Made by a program: the position numbers and the translations under genes
Part shown: positions 44,475-55,050 of the stretch, piece after piece
Layout: every line of letters starts with the position of its first letter
Numbering within the stretch: position 1 is the stretch's first letter
The notes under the pieces: model-generated
What the model saw: only the letters and a program-made list of their open reading frames with translations
Databases searched by the model: none
Told to the model about the DNA's origin: nothing
Source: an uncultured Bacteroidaceae bacterium
Lineage (GTDB): Bacteria; Bacteroidota; Bacteroidia; Bacteroidales; Bacteroidaceae
Direction: 5' to 3'
DNA: 64,000 bases
Assembly: GCA_904502235.1 (NCBI GenBank)
Contig: CAJGDP010000003.1
Location: forward strand, 52,054 to 116,053

Positions 44475-45230
44475 TTAGAAATCCAATAAATCCTTCATAC
44501 CAAGCAAACCGCTATGACCGGCTGTGTATTCTGCTGCAATCACAGCACCCAACGCAAAACCGTTGCGGTTGTGAGCGTCGTGAGTGATGGTTATTGTATC
44601 CTCATCTGATCCATAGGTGATAGTGTGAATGCCGGGTACCTCATCGCGGCGTATTGCATCAATCTTGATTTCAGTGGGTCCAGGAACAGTTCCTTTGGTT
44701 ACAGTACCATCGGGGTTGGTGAGGTCACCCATTACCCAACTTGATTTGTGGACTATGTTCTCAAGAATACCCTCAGCAAGGGTTATGGCTGTGCCGCTGG
44801 GTGCATCGAGCTTGTGTATGTGGTGTGTCTCTTCAAGCTTTACGCTGTAGTTGTCGAAACGACTCATTATGCGGGCAAGATACTTGTTTACTGCTGAAAA
44901 TATTGCCACGCCAAGGCTGAAATTGCTCGACCAGAAGAGAGTTTTTCCCTCTTTTTCGCACTTTTCGCGCATCTCGGCTTCGTGCTGATGATACCATCCG
45001 GTACTGCCACTTACAACCTTTACGCCGGCTTCCATGGCCTGAATGCAGTTATCGTAGGCTACATGCGGTGCTGTAAACTCTATGGCAACATCTGCGCTTG
45101 CGAATGCCTCGCCTTTGATGTCGTCGTGGTTGTCTATGTCGATGATTGACACAATCTCGTGTCCTCTCCCAAGGGCAATCTTTTCAATGGTCTTGCCCAT
45201 TTTTCCGTATCCTATAAGTGCTATTTTCAT
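44475..45230 (-). CDS. dapB: 4-hydroxy-tetrahydrodipicolinate reductase
   Basis: DapB reduces hydroxy-tetrahydrodipicolinate in the lysine/meso-DAP pathway, feeding MurE. The 251-residue protein begins KIALIGYGKMGKTIEKIA with a Rossmann loop, and has STGWYHQHE, SSNFSLGVAIFS and HHIHKLDAPSGTA (136-148) with the catalytic His and Lys. Length is slightly under E. coli (273). It is first in the dapB-lepB-wbqC unit. A near-consensus -7 (TATCTTCG) lies just upstream. Confidence 0.96.
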   Translation of the reverse strand: MKIALIGYGKMGKTIEKIALGRGHEIVSIIDIDNHDDIKGEAFASADVAIEFTAPHVAYDNCIQAMEAGVKVVSGSTGWYHQHEAEMREKCEKEGKTLFWSSNFSLGVAIFSAVNKYLARIMSRFDNYSVKLEETHHIHKLDAPSGTAITLAEGILENIVHKSSWVMGDLTNPDGTVTKGTVPGPTEIKIDAIRRDEVPGIHTITYGSDEDTITITHDAHNRNGFALGAVIAAEYTAGHSGLLGMKDLLDF

Positions 45231-45306
45231 TTTAATGATGTATTTAATTGTGCGAAGATAACTATTTTTTTACTTATAGCTGTTGTTTTAATCATAAATA
45301 ACAAAT

Positions 45307-46464
45307 CTATCCCTTCCTTGAAAGCCATTTTCGTATCGGTTCGTCGTATAATTTAAGGCATAGGAAGGCGAGTGCTATGCTCGAAACCACAACAAGCAGA
45401 ACTGTCGGCCAGCAATCCTGCAGGGTGTAATATTCCTTTTTAATCAGCCATGCGTAGAAGATATACATTATGGGGTAGTGAACAATGTACAATGGATAAG
45501 AAATGTCACCAATCAGCCTGCTTGCCTTGGCGGTTTTTTCATTGCTTATGCCGCATGCACCCAACCACACCAGGAATGGGAAGATTACCGCAATACAGAT
45601 TACTTCATAAAGGCCGTTTAGGCTTATTTCACCATTTGAGGGTATGTATGGCACGGCAAACAGTGCTATAAGTGTTATGCTGCATATCCAGAATGCTCCT
45701 TTCACTTTGCGTGGTTTGAATGTGCGGGCAAGCAACATACCCATTGTGAATGGGAAGAGCATACGGATAAGTCCGCCCCAGAAATTTACATTGTCGATAG
45801 TCCAACCAACGCCTACCATATCGTATTCGGATATATTCCCGACAAAGAACCATGCATGCAGGCATCCCAAGACAACGGTAAGCAAAAAGAGTATTTTTGT
45901 TGAAAGGCGTCGAATTATGAGTGCGTAGAGAATATTGCCTATGTATTCAAAGAACAGAGACCATGCCGGACCGTTCAAGGGGAACATCTCGCCGTTGCCA
46001 CGCACTTCGTGCGGTGCGCCAGGGATTGCAGGAATCATAAACATAGTAAGCAACATCGCAGTCATAACCCAAATGGTAGGTGTAATTGTGCCATCCCACT
46101 TTTCAAACCCTGCAATGGCAAATGTTATTGTGCCGATGATTGCTCCCATTATCAGCATGGGATGCAGGCGGATGAGTCGTCGTTTGAAGAACTGCCATGT
46201 ATTCATGCTTTTCCATCGGTCGTCGTATGCATAACTGATGACAAATCCCGAAAGAATGAAGAAGAAGTCCACTGCAATGTGGCCATGGTTGAGAGTCCTT
46301 ATTATGCCGTCTCCTGCATTGTTTGTTATTTCGGCAAAGGAGAAGCCTTCGAAAATGTGGTAGAACAGAACCAGAATGGCAGCAACTCCTCTTAGTCCGT
46401 CGAGTAATTCGTAGTGTGGCTTGGAATTGGCGAAATCTGCCGATGAAAATGTGCTTTTTTGCAT
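45307..46464 (-). CDS. acyltransferase family 3 membrane protein
   Basis: This 385-residue integral membrane O-acyltransferase has about ten helices. The family's active site is seen in LLDGLRGVAAILVLFYHIFE (His40-like, Arg in GLRG) and FFILSGFVISYAYDD. Members acetylate or succinylate sugars of surface glycans or antibiotics. The target is unknown. It is a single-gene unit facing away from metG, with a -7 box 33 bases upstream; it may work on products of the glycan cluster encoded beyond metG. Confidence 0.88.
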   Translation of the reverse strand: MQKSTFSSADFANSKPHYELLDGLRGVAAILVLFYHIFEGFSFAEITNNAGDGIIRTLNHGHIAVDFFFILSGFVISYAYDDRWKSMNTWQFFKRRLIRLHPMLIMGAIIGTITFAIAGFEKWDGTITPTIWVMTAMLLTMFMIPAIPGAPHEVRGNGEMFPLNGPAWSLFFEYIGNILYALIIRRLSTKILFLLTVVLGCLHAWFFVGNISEYDMVGVGWTIDNVNFWGGLIRMLFPFTMGMLLARTFKPRKVKGAFWICSITLIALFAVPYIPSNGEISLNGLYEVICIAVIFPFLVWLGACGISNEKTAKASRLIGDISYPLYIVHYPIMYIFYAWLIKKEYYTLQDCWPTVLLVVVSSIALAFLCLKLYDEPIRKWLSRKG

Positions 46465-46496
46465 TTGGATTGTGTTTTTGATTTGTGTTTACTGTG

Positions 46497-46504
46497 CAAA
46501 TGTA
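46497..46504 (-). promoter_or_regulatory. acyltransferase -7 promoter element
   Basis: The minus strand reads TACATTTG (TAnnTTTG), 33 bases before the acyltransferase ATG. No -33 TTTG is seen. Confidence 0.42.
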
Positions 46505-46559
46505 ATATTTTTCGGCATAATATTTCCCTTTTGTGCGCGCGTAATTAAAAATAAAAACG

Positions 46560-46567
46560 TATTTTTG
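46560..46567 (+). promoter_or_regulatory. metG (and glycan cluster) -7 promoter element
   Basis: TATTTTTG (TAnnTTTG) lies about 60 bases before the metG ATG. A TTTG is present 26 bases upstream (46530-46533), too far for the usual 19-21 base spacing. Confidence 0.42.
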
Positions 46568-46627
46568 TAAATTGTGACGACAGACAGTCTTTGAACGGAT
46601 AAATAGAAAACAAAAAAGATAATACAA

Positions 46628-48685
46628 ATGGAAAAGAAATTCAAAAGAACTCTTGTAACATCTGCTTTGCCTTATGCAAACGGTCCTGTTCATATAGGAC
46701 ACCTTGCCGGTGTATATGTGCCTGCAGATATTTATGTGCGCTATCTTCGTCTGAAGGGTGAAGATGTATTGTTTATCGGTGGTAGTGATGAGCACGGAGT
46801 GCCCGTTACACAGCGTGCCCGCAAAGAGGGCATCACTCCACAGGATGTGGTTGACCGTTACCATGGTATCATCAAGGAGAGTTTCGAGGGATTCGGCATT
46901 TCGTTCGACGTATACAGCCGTACGACATCCGACACACATCATAAATTTGCTTCGGAGTTCTTCCGCAAGCTCTATGATGACGGCAAGTTGGTAGAACAGA
47001 CATCAAAACAGTTCTACGATGTAAAGAACGAAAAGTTCCTTACCGACCGCGATGTTGTAGGCGAGTGTCCATACTGCCACAAGCAGGCTTATGGCAACCA
47101 GTGCGAGGAGGGTTGCGGTCGCGCACTTGAACCTACTGAACTTATAAATCCACGTTCAAAGGAAACCGGTGAGACACCGATATTAAAAGAGACAAAGAAC
47201 TGGTATCTGCCACTCAATGACTATCAGCAGTGGCTTAAGGAGTGGATTTTGGAAAATCACAAGGAGTGGCGTCCGAATGTGTACGGACAGTGCAAGAGCT
47301 GGCTCGACATGGACTTGCAGCCACGCGCCATGACACGCGACCTCGACTGGGGAATACCCGTGCCCGTGGAGGGTGCCGACGGTAAGGTGCTCTATGTATG
47401 GTTCGATGCCCCCATCGGATATATCTCAAACACAAAGGAACTGTGCGACAAGGATCCCGAAAAGCACGGCACTTGGGAACAGTGGTGGCAGAGCGAGGAT
47501 ACACGCCTTGTACATTTCATCGGAAAGGACAACATCGTGTTTCACTGTATTATTTTCCCTGTGATGATGAAGGCTCACGGCAAGTATGTGATGCCCGACA
47601 ATGTTCCGAGCAACGAGTTCCTGAATCTCGAGGATGATAAAATTTCAACATCACGTAACTGGGCTGTATGGCTTAACGAATATCTTGTCGATTTTCCAGG
47701 CAAACAGGATGTGCTGCGCTATGTGCTCACAGCCAATGCTCCTGAAACAAAGGACAATAACTTTACCTGGAAGGATTTCCAGGCACGTAACAACAACGAA
47801 CTTGTAGCCGTTTATGGCAACTTTGTAAACCGTGCTCTGGTTCTCACAAAGAAATATTTCGACGGAAAGGTTCCTGCCAGTGGCGAACTTACCGATTACG
47901 ACAAGGCAATTATTTCTGAATTTGTAGATGTGAAGGGCAAGGTTGAGCATCTGCTCAATCAGTACAAGTTCCGCGATGCACAGAAGGAGGCTATGGAGCT
48001 TGCACGTATCGGTAACCGTTATCTTGCAGAAACAGAACCTTGGAAGTTGGCAAAGACAGATATGGACCGTGTTGCGACAATACTTAACCTTTCGTTGCAG
48101 CTTGTGGCTAATCTTTCTATCGTATTTGAACCATTCTTGCCTTTCAGCAGCAAGAAGTTGCGCGAGATGTTGAATCTTGCATCGTTTGAATGGGCGAGCC
48201 TTGGTAGTGTGAATCTGCTTTCAGAGGGACATGAACTCGGCGAAGTAGGACTTTTGTTCGAGAAAATCGAAGATGATGCAATCCAGGCACAGCTCGACCG
48301 TCTTGAGCGTATCAAGAAAGAGAACGAGGCTGCAAACTATAAGGCTAATCCAATCCGCCCCGAATGTTCATTCGATGATTTCATGAAGCTCGACCTTCGT
48401 GTAGGTACTGTGCTTGAATGTGCCAAAGTGCCAAAGGCTGACAAACTTCTGCAGTTCAAGATAGATGACGGTCTTGAGACACGTACAATCCTTTCTGGTA
48501 TAGCCAAGCACTTCAATCCCGAGGAACTTGTGGGCAAGCAGGTATGTTTCATCGCAAACTTGCCACCACGTACACTCCGCGGCATTGTCAGTGAGGGTAT
48601 GATTCTGAGTGCCGAGGACAACGAAGGCAAATTGTCGTTGCTCACTGTAACACCTCAGGCAAAGCCTGGTAGTGAAATCAAATAA
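46628..48685 (+). CDS. metG: methionyl-tRNA synthetase
   Basis: MetG charges tRNA-Met. The 685-residue protein has the HIGH motif (22-25), a zinc knuckle with four Cys (147, 150, 159, 163) and the KMSKS-equivalent KISTS (338-342). A C-terminal tRNA-binding OB domain follows (about 585-685; [23 protein letters not shown] begins it). It is followed immediately by the flippase gene: the metG TAA abuts a GTG and lies 18 bases before the next ATG. It is the head of a plus-strand run extending to 57208. Confidence 0.97.
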   Translation: MEKKFKRTLVTSALPYANGPVHIGHLAGVYVPADIYVRYLRLKGEDVLFIGGSDEHGVPVTQRARKEGITPQDVVDRYHGIIKESFEGFGISFDVYSRTTSDTHHKFASEFFRKLYDDGKLVEQTSKQFYDVKNEKFLTDRDVVGECPYCHKQAYGNQCEEGCGRALEPTELINPRSKETGETPILKETKNWYLPLNDYQQWLKEWILENHKEWRPNVYGQCKSWLDMDLQPRAMTRDLDWGIPVPVEGADGKVLYVWFDAPIGYISNTKELCDKDPEKHGTWEQWWQSEDTRLVHFIGKDNIVFHCIIFPVMMKAHGKYVMPDNVPSNEFLNLEDDKISTSRNWAVWLNEYLVDFPGKQDVLRYVLTANAPETKDNNFTWKDFQARNNNELVAVYGNFVNRALVLTKKYFDGKVPASGELTDYDKAIISEFVDVKGKVEHLLNQYKFRDAQKEAMELARIGNRYLAETEPWKLAKTDMDRVATILNLSLQLVANLSIVFEPFLPFSSKKLREMLNLASFEWASLGSVNLLSEGHELGEVGLLFEKIEDDAIQAQLDRLERIKKENEAANYKANPIRPECSFDDFMKLDLRVGTVLECAKVPKADKLLQFKIDDGLETRTILSGIAKHFNPEELVGKQVCFIANLPPRTLRGIVSEGMILSAEDNEGKLSLLTVTPQAKPGSEIK

Positions 48686-48703
48686 GTGAAGGGCAAAAAG
48701 GTA

Positions 48704-50161
48704 ATGACAAAGGACAATACAGCAAACAACTTGAAACATACCGTCGCAAAGGGTTTTCTTTGGGGCGGTATGAGCAATGCTGTATGTCAGGTTCTGAGCC
48801 TTTTCTTCGGAATATTTCTGGCTCGCATACTTACTCCCGATGATTACGGTCCGATAGGTATGCTTGCCATATTCTCGGCCTTGGCCGGTTCTTTGCAGGA
48901 CAGTGGTTTTGTGGCAGCTATAGCGAACCGTAAGGAGGTGAGCCACGATGACTATAATGCGGTCTTCTGGTTCAATATCCTTATCTCGCTGTTTATGTAT
49001 GGAGTGCTGTATGCTTGCGCTCCACTTATTGCTGATTTCTTTGGACAGCCTGTTCTTGTAGGGCTTTCCCGATACAACTTTCTCGGCTTTGTGGTAGCCG
49101 GATTCGGTATTGCTCCATCGGCATATCTTTTCCGTGAACTGAAGGTCAAACAGAAATCCATTGCCTTGATGCTCTCAATTGCGGCGTCGGGTGTGGTTGG
49201 TGTTGTTATGGCACTGCGTGGATGTTCTTATTGGGGTATTGCAACGCAAAGTATAGTATATGTTTTTGTGCGCACGGTAGTATGTTGGTGCTTTACACCT
49301 TGGCGACCAAGTTTCAAGGTTAACTTTGCTCCGTTGAAGTATCTTTTCGCCTTCAGTTACCGTTTGCTCATAACAAATATTTTCCAGCGTTTCAATTGGA
49401 ATATATTCTCTTTTATTCTGGGTAAGCTTTACAGCCGTGCCGATGTGGGTAATTATACCAAATCGGCAGAATGGTTCAATATGGGCGGTGAAGTTGTGAA
49501 CGGAATGGTGAACGCGGTTTCCCAGCCTGTGTTGGCAAAGGTGGTGGACGATAATGAACGTCAGTTGCGTGTGTTCCGCAAGATGCTGCGCTTTACCGTG
49601 TTTGTCGCTTTCCCGTTGATGCTCGGAATGTCGTTGGTTTCAGAGGAACTTATAACGGTTGTTATAGGTGAAAAATGGCTCGAAAGTGCCAAGATGTTGA
49701 AGATTCTTGCTGTATGGGGTGCATTCATGCCGATACAGTCGATGCAGACAAATCTTTTGGTGAGCCGTGGCAGGTCGGGCATATTCATGTGGTGTACTAT
49801 AATTCAGGGTATACTCACATTGTCAATTCTGCTTGCGATGTCGTTCTTCGGTATCAAGATGATGCTGGTTGCATACTGTGTCTTCAACACCATGTGGCTG
49901 TTCGTGTGGAATTATTTTGTCAAGAAGGAAATCCGTCTTACATATGCAATGTTCGTCGGTGATACATTCCCGTATATAATACTGGCAACTGCCGTAATAT
50001 GTGCAACTGCATATCTGACAGCCTTTATTGAAAATATGTATCTCTTGCTCATCGCTAAAATAGCGGTTGCCGCAAGTCTGTATATATTGGTTTCGTTCAT
50101 AATACGCAGCGAGGAGTTGAGCGAGATTGTTGCTTTCATTTTTAAACGTAAAAAACAGTAG
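48704..50161 (+). CDS. Wzx-like polysaccharide flippase
   Basis: This 485-residue MOP-superfamily membrane protein has about 12-14 helices. Typical features are an N-terminal amphipathic lead (KHTVAKGFLWGGMSNAVCQVLSLFFGIFLARIL begins the first helix region), LTPDDYGPIGMLAIFSALAG and SGRSGIFM-like loops later. Such proteins flip undecaprenyl-linked oligosaccharides to the periplasm. The frame is open to a GTG at 48686; I prefer ATG 48704, though either is possible. First gene of the glycan cluster, directly after metG. Confidence 0.86.
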   Translation: MTKDNTANNLKHTVAKGFLWGGMSNAVCQVLSLFFGIFLARILTPDDYGPIGMLAIFSALAGSLQDSGFVAAIANRKEVSHDDYNAVFWFNILISLFMYGVLYACAPLIADFFGQPVLVGLSRYNFLGFVVAGFGIAPSAYLFRELKVKQKSIALMLSIAASGVVGVVMALRGCSYWGIATQSIVYVFVRTVVCWCFTPWRPSFKVNFAPLKYLFAFSYRLLITNIFQRFNWNIFSFILGKLYSRADVGNYTKSAEWFNMGGEVVNGMVNAVSQPVLAKVVDDNERQLRVFRKMLRFTVFVAFPLMLGMSLVSEELITVVIGEKWLESAKMLKILAVWGAFMPIQSMQTNLLVSRGRSGIFMWCTIIQGILTLSILLAMSFFGIKMMLVAYCVFNTMWLFVWNYFVKKEIRLTYAMFVGDTFPYIILATAVICATAYLTAFIENMYLLLIAKIAVAASLYILVSFIIRSEELSEIVAFIFKRKKQ

Positions 50162-50166
50162 TGGGC

Positions 50167-51255
50167 ATGAAAAAGGTTCTATATGATCATCAGATGTTCA
50201 CGTTACAGCGTTTTGGTGGAGTAACACGTTATTTTGCCGACCTCATACACAATATCCCCCGGAGTGAGTTCGTGGCAGAAGTTCCTATGAGGTTTTGTGA
50301 GAACCATTACATGACCGAAACTTATGGCAGTGAATACGGCAAATTCTCTTTCCCTGCAAATTACCGCATCCGTCGCAGGTTGTATGAGCCGGTCAACGAT
50401 TTTGTCTCGAAAAGGGCTTTGAAGAGTGGCGATTATGATATTTTTCATCCCACATACTATAACCCTTACTTCCTGAAAACTTTAAAACAGCGTCAGAAGC
50501 CTTTTGTACTTACAATACATGATATGACTTTTGAGCGTTTCCCTCAGGAGGTGCTTGTATACGATAAGACAATCTCCAATAAGAAACGTCTTGTTGCCGA
50601 GGCTGACCATATTATAGCCGTAAGCGAAAACACAAAAAGGGATATTGTGGAAATATTGGGAGTAAACCCATCAGACATAAGTGTTGTATATCACGGATAT
50701 AGACCTGTTGTAGAGCCTGCGGCGCAACTTCTCGACCGCTATATACTTTATGTCGGCGAGCGTAAGGGGTATAAGAACTTCTTGCCTTGGATGTCGGCAA
50801 TTGTTCCTTTGATAAAGGACGACAGTAGCTTGAAAGTCGTGTGTACCGGTGCCGCATTTACACAGAACGAACTCTCTGCATTTGCAGAGTGGGGGATTTC
50901 CAACAATGTTGTCCATATTTCTGCAAATGATGCCCAGATGGCATCTCTTTATCGTCATGCACTCTGTTTTGTGTATCCGTCGCTATACGAGGGTTTTGGA
51001 ATCCCCATTCTTGAGGCTTTCGCAAACAGTTGTCCTGTATGTTTGAGTGATGCAAGCTGTTTCCCGGAGGTGGCAGGTGATTTTGCGCTCTATTTTAATC
51101 CTGATGATGCCGGTTCGATGCATGATGCCATTAAGGAAATACTGGAAAGTTCGGCTTTGCGTAACGAACTTCGTGCCAAGGGGAATATGCGTGGAAAGGA
51201 ATTTTCGATAGAGAGAATGGTTGAACAGACCTGTAATGTTTACCGTAAACTGTAA
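50167..51255 (+). CDS. GT4-family glycosyltransferase
   Basis: This 362-residue GT-B enzyme has an acceptor-binding N-terminal half (FGGVTRYFADLIHNIPRSE) and a donor-binding C-terminal half. The latter has YILYVGERKGYKNF, then CFVYPSLYEGFGIPILEAFANSCPV with the E-x7-E motif. It likely adds a sugar from a nucleotide donor in the cytoplasm. The ATG at 50167 overlaps no gene; an in-frame GTG lies six bases upstream. Next gene starts seven bases after its stop. Confidence 0.88.
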   Translation: MKKVLYDHQMFTLQRFGGVTRYFADLIHNIPRSEFVAEVPMRFCENHYMTETYGSEYGKFSFPANYRIRRRLYEPVNDFVSKRALKSGDYDIFHPTYYNPYFLKTLKQRQKPFVLTIHDMTFERFPQEVLVYDKTISNKKRLVAEADHIIAVSENTKRDIVEILGVNPSDISVVYHGYRPVVEPAAQLLDRYILYVGERKGYKNFLPWMSAIVPLIKDDSSLKVVCTGAAFTQNELSAFAEWGISNNVVHISANDAQMASLYRHALCFVYPSLYEGFGIPILEAFANSCPVCLSDASCFPEVAGDFALYFNPDDAGSMHDAIKEILESSALRNELRAKGNMRGKEFSIERMVEQTCNVYRKL

Positions 51256-51262
51256 GAAGGTT

Positions 51263-52483
51263 ATGCGAATAAGGATTTCCGAAATATCACGTTTGTTTCC
51301 AATCGTCAAAAGACGGGTGGCGAACTTTATTATAAGATGGACGCAAAAACTGCTTTTGAGTGAACTGTATAAAAAGGATGTTTTCAAAAGAGGATATGCA
51401 AAACGGGTGCTTATGTGTCATATTCCTGAGGCATTTTCAAAAAACGGTTTGCCTAAATATCATTCTAATTTCACAGAGTGCCATACAATAGCAAAATGTT
51501 TCGATAAATTGGGCTTCAGCGTGGATTGCGTCTCGCGTACAAAGACGGGTATTGATTATTCGCAGTACGATGTGGTCTTTGGAATAAACGGAAATGCTTT
51601 CATGGGTGCTTTTTCTGCCGATGAAAAGGTGAAGCCGTTGACGATATTCTATTCTGTGGGTGCAGAAACATTCTTCAATTATCGTATGACGGCAAAACGT
51701 AATAAGGAGTTCTGCGACAGACATGGAATGTGGTTGCTGAATTCCAACAGATATGTTCCGGGTGATGTAAGGACATATTATGAGTCGAATTTGAGCGATG
51801 CAGTTATTTGTCTGGGCGATGAATATGTGTTCAGCCACTTTGTGGATGAAGCCTCTTCAAAAGAGAGATTCCGTTGGTTGCCGGGCTTCTTTTTCCAGAC
51901 GGTAAAATCAAATGTAAAGAAGAATTTTGCAGAATACCGGAAGTCCATACTCTGGTTCGGCAGTTCGGGAATGGTGCATAAGGGACTTGACATCGCCATT
52001 GATTTTGCAGTGGAGCATCCCGAATATACTCTTCATATATGTGGTGGCAGTCGTCAGGAAACGGATTTTTGGAACTATTATATGCCTAAAATAAGGGAAT
52101 GCGGTAATATACATCTGCATGGTTTTGTTGATATTGAATCGGAAAAGTATGCGCAGATTCTGTCGCAATGTGGAATTCTGCTCAATCCGTCTATATCCGA
52201 AGGTGGAGCCGTGTCGGTTCTGAACGTTCTGGGCAATGGCGCATTGTTGCCTGTGTATAGTCTGGCGACAGGCATAGCTTTGTCCGAAGTGGGTGTATGT
52301 GTTCCCGAAGTCACATACAAGGACTTTGAGACAGCTCTGCTGGAGCTTGAAACTCTGACCGATGCGGAGTTTGAACAAAAGGCGTTACATGCCCATAAAC
52401 TTGTAAGCGAGAATTATACTCTTGAAAAGTACGAGGAGAAGATGTATGCTCATTTGAAAGATATTATTGATAAAAACAGATAA
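51263..52483 (+). CDS. glycosyltransferase, GT4-like
   Basis: This 406-residue protein (from ATG 51263) has a GT-B C-terminal half: KSILWFGSSGMVHKGLDIAI (donor-domain start), LHICGGSRQE, and the PSISEGGAVSVLNVLGNGA region where the donor-binding loop lies. The N-terminal half is unlike common GT families. The open frame begins earlier (51221), inside the preceding gene, so I use the first Met after that gene's stop. Base composition looks a little AT-richer than metG to my eye. Confidence 0.8.
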   Translation: MRIRISEISRLFPIVKRRVANFIIRWTQKLLLSELYKKDVFKRGYAKRVLMCHIPEAFSKNGLPKYHSNFTECHTIAKCFDKLGFSVDCVSRTKTGIDYSQYDVVFGINGNAFMGAFSADEKVKPLTIFYSVGAETFFNYRMTAKRNKEFCDRHGMWLLNSNRYVPGDVRTYYESNLSDAVICLGDEYVFSHFVDEASSKERFRWLPGFFFQTVKSNVKKNFAEYRKSILWFGSSGMVHKGLDIAIDFAVEHPEYTLHICGGSRQETDFWNYYMPKIRECGNIHLHGFVDIESEKYAQILSQCGILLNPSISEGGAVSVLNVLGNGALLPVYSLATGIALSEVGVCVPEVTYKDFETALLELETLTDAEFEQKALHAHKLVSENYTLEKYEEKMYAHLKDIIDKNR

Positions 52484-52487
52484 ATAT

Positions 52488-55043
52488 ATGAAACTGAAAA
52501 TTGATTGGAAGGGCTTTGTGCCCCATATGATAGCCATATCGATGTTCCTGTTGCTTACTTTGGTCTATTTTGCACCGGTGCTTCAGGGTGAGGATATCCG
52601 TCAGGCGGATGCTGTAGGCTCCATGGGATGGGGCAAGGATGCGCGCGATTATCACGAGGAGAGCGGGGAGTATTCGTATTGGTCGAATTCGATGTTCTCC
52701 GGCATGCCATGCAACTATACCTTTGCGCCACAGCCAACAAATGCCTTCAAACCCTTGAGCCGTATTGTAACCCTGAATGTGTTCGGCGCATCAAGCCGAC
52801 ATATCGGTTGTATTTTTGCTACATTCATAGGATGCTATCTGTTGTTCCTTGCACTTGGTTGCAAACCATGGCTCAGCATAGTCGGTTCCATTGTGTATAC
52901 CCTTGGTTCATATAATTTTATAATAATTGCTGCCGGGCACATGAACAAGAGTCTGGTAATAGCAACTTTGGCACCGATAGTGGGTGGTATAGTGCTGTGT
53001 TACAGACGTAAACTGGTGCTCGGAGCATTGCTCACACTGCTTTTTGCCGGTCTTAACATATATTGGAGTCACCAGCAGGTTACATATTATATGATGTTGA
53101 CCGCGTTGATAATGGCTGTTGTGTATTTTGTATATGCCTGGCGCGAAAAGTGGTTGCCTTACTATTTCAAGGCAACAGGTGTGCTTGCCATTGTTGCTGT
53201 TATGGCTGTAGCTCCTGCAGTGGGAATACTTATGCCCACAAACGACTATGCAAAGCACTCTATGCGTGGCGGTTCGGAACTCAGTTCTGCTGATGGCGAG
53301 AAAGCCGATGGACTTGATGTGGATTATGCTTTCAGCTGGAGTTATGGCAAAATGGAGACAATGACATTGCTTATACCGAACTTCTATGGAGCATCGTCGC
53401 ATTACAATGTCGGTACAGACGGAAAACTTTATGGAGCATACCGTAAGGTGATGATGGACAATTATGTCGATATGGTAATGCAACATAATCCCGATGTCTC
53501 GGCTGATGAGGCTATGCAGTATGTATATAGGAATAGAGAAATACGTGCGCAGGTGGATGCCGAGGCAAAGCAGTTTGTGTCGGCAGCTCCCACATACTGG
53601 GGCGACCAGCCATTTACCGAAGGTCCTGTGTATGCTGGTGCGGTGGTGTGCTTCCTCTTTGTGCTCGGTTTGTTTATTCTTAAAGGTGCCGAAAAGTGGT
53701 GGTTGCTTGCCGCTACAATATTCTCGCTTATCTTGGCATGGGGACGCAACCTGCCCGGAATAAACAACTTCCTTTTTGAATATATGCCGCTTTATAACAA
53801 GTTCCGCACCCCGTCAATGTCACTTGTCATAACAACACTTACAATGTCTGTGATGGCAGTGCTTGCGATAAAGCAGTTTATAGAGGTTGTGAACAGCAAG
53901 AACGAAATTGCGTTGAAGGCTTTGCGTAAGTCGCTCTTCAGCTCTTTTGCAATAGTCGGCAGTATCGTGCTGCTTTTTGCTCTTGCCGGTGGCGCTTTGC
54001 TGAGTTTCTCTGCTCCGGGCGATGCAAGCATAGCACAGATACCTGAACTTTACGATGCTCTTGTGGCAGAGCGTAAGGCATTGCTCGTTTCCGACGCATG
54101 GCGTTCACTGTTCTTTATAGCTGCAACAGCATTGCTGTTATCGGTGTATATGCGCGGAAAAATCAAGAATACCGTTGCTGTTGTGCTTCTTGGTGTTATA
54201 TTTCTTGTTGATATGTGGGGGGTAAGCTGGCGTTTCTTATCGCATGATGACTTTATCGCAAAGAAAAAGGCCACAGCTATTCAGGTTACCGATGCCGACC
54301 GTGAAATAAAGATGCTTGCAGGAAATGACCCCCATTATCGTGTATTCAACCTTACATCAAGCCCGTTCAACGAGGCATTCACATCGTATAAGCATAATTC
54401 CATTGGTGGCTACAGCCCTGCAAAATTGGCTCGTTATCAGGATATAATAGACCGCTATCTCTCAAAGATGAACTGGGATGTGATTTCTATGCTCAATACA
54501 CGTTTCATAATAACAGGGGACGGCGTTGTCGAGAATAGTGCAGAGTATGGTTTGCCGGGCGCATTCGGCAACTGCTGGCTTGTAGACAGAATCAATTGGG
54601 TGAACGGTGCAAAAGAGGAGATTGCCGCTATTGAGAATGTTGACAAAACAACCGTGCATATAGATAATGTATGGAAAAGCTCTGTTGCTGATGCGGAACA
54701 ATATAATAATGATGCAGTCGGTGTTATAAAACTTACCGAATATCGTAATCCCGGAAACATTGTCTATGAAAGCCGTTGTAAAGAACCTAAAATTGCTGTT
54801 TTCTCCGAGGTTTATTATAAGACCTGGAAAGCATATATCGATGGCAAGGAGGTGAAACCTGTTCGTGCGAACTATGTGTTGCGCGCGTTGCCGGTTCCAG
54901 CAGGTGAACACACCATTGAATTTAAGTGTTATGATGAAGTAATGGCAAAGAGTCATCGTTGGTCGCTCTATTGCTCTATAATAGTAGGTATTGCTGTAGT
55001 TGCATTGTTGGGCATATGCATCTATCGTAGAATAAAGGAGTAA
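52488..55043 (+). CDS. YfhO-like GT-C membrane protein
   Basis: This 851-residue protein has about 13 membrane helices over about 8-570 and a C-terminal periplasmic domain of about 260 residues (from DDFIAKKKATAIQVTDADREIK). An acidic residue pair after the first helix (GEDIRQADA) fits a GT-C fold. YfhO of Gram-positive bacteria is a GT-C enzyme that uses polyprenyl-phosphate sugars to decorate wall polymers; a comparable periplasmic sugar transfer is inferred here. It begins after the preceding gene's stop; the in-frame Met at 52467 lies inside that gene. Embedded among glycosyltransferases and a flippase. Confidence 0.82.
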   Translation: MKLKIDWKGFVPHMIAISMFLLLTLVYFAPVLQGEDIRQADAVGSMGWGKDARDYHEESGEYSYWSNSMFSGMPCNYTFAPQPTNAFKPLSRIVTLNVFGASSRHIGCIFATFIGCYLLFLALGCKPWLSIVGSIVYTLGSYNFIIIAAGHMNKSLVIATLAPIVGGIVLCYRRKLVLGALLTLLFAGLNIYWSHQQVTYYMMLTALIMAVVYFVYAWREKWLPYYFKATGVLAIVAVMAVAPAVGILMPTNDYAKHSMRGGSELSSADGEKADGLDVDYAFSWSYGKMETMTLLIPNFYGASSHYNVGTDGKLYGAYRKVMMDNYVDMVMQHNPDVSADEAMQYVYRNREIRAQVDAEAKQFVSAAPTYWGDQPFTEGPVYAGAVVCFLFVLGLFILKGAEKWWLLAATIFSLILAWGRNLPGINNFLFEYMPLYNKFRTPSMSLVITTLTMSVMAVLAIKQFIEVVNSKNEIALKALRKSLFSSFAIVGSIVLLFALAGGALLSFSAPGDASIAQIPELYDALVAERKALLVSDAWRSLFFIAATALLLSVYMRGKIKNTVAVVLLGVIFLVDMWGVSWRFLSHDDFIAKKKATAIQVTDADREIKMLAGNDPHYRVFNLTSSPFNEAFTSYKHNSIGGYSPAKLARYQDIIDRYLSKMNWDVISMLNTRFIITGDGVVENSAEYGLPGAFGNCWLVDRINWVNGAKEEIAAIENVDKTTVHIDNVWKSSVADAEQYNNDAVGVIKLTEYRNPGNIVYESRCKEPKIAVFSEVYYKTWKAYIDGKEVKPVRANYVLRALPVPAGEHTIEFKCYDEVMAKSHRWSLYCSIIVGIAVVALLGICIYRRIKE

Positions 55044-55050
55044 CTAGAGT

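Noticed and set aside
46103..46942. 279-residue minus-strand frame across the metG promoter region
   Set aside because: It crosses the 5' parts of two divergent real genes and the promoter gap; composition is rich in Arg, His and Cys as in shadow frames.
46628..48685. KISTS instead of KMSKS in MetG as a defect
   Set aside because: The loop keeps the Lys and the second Ser, and such variants are common among active class I synthetases.
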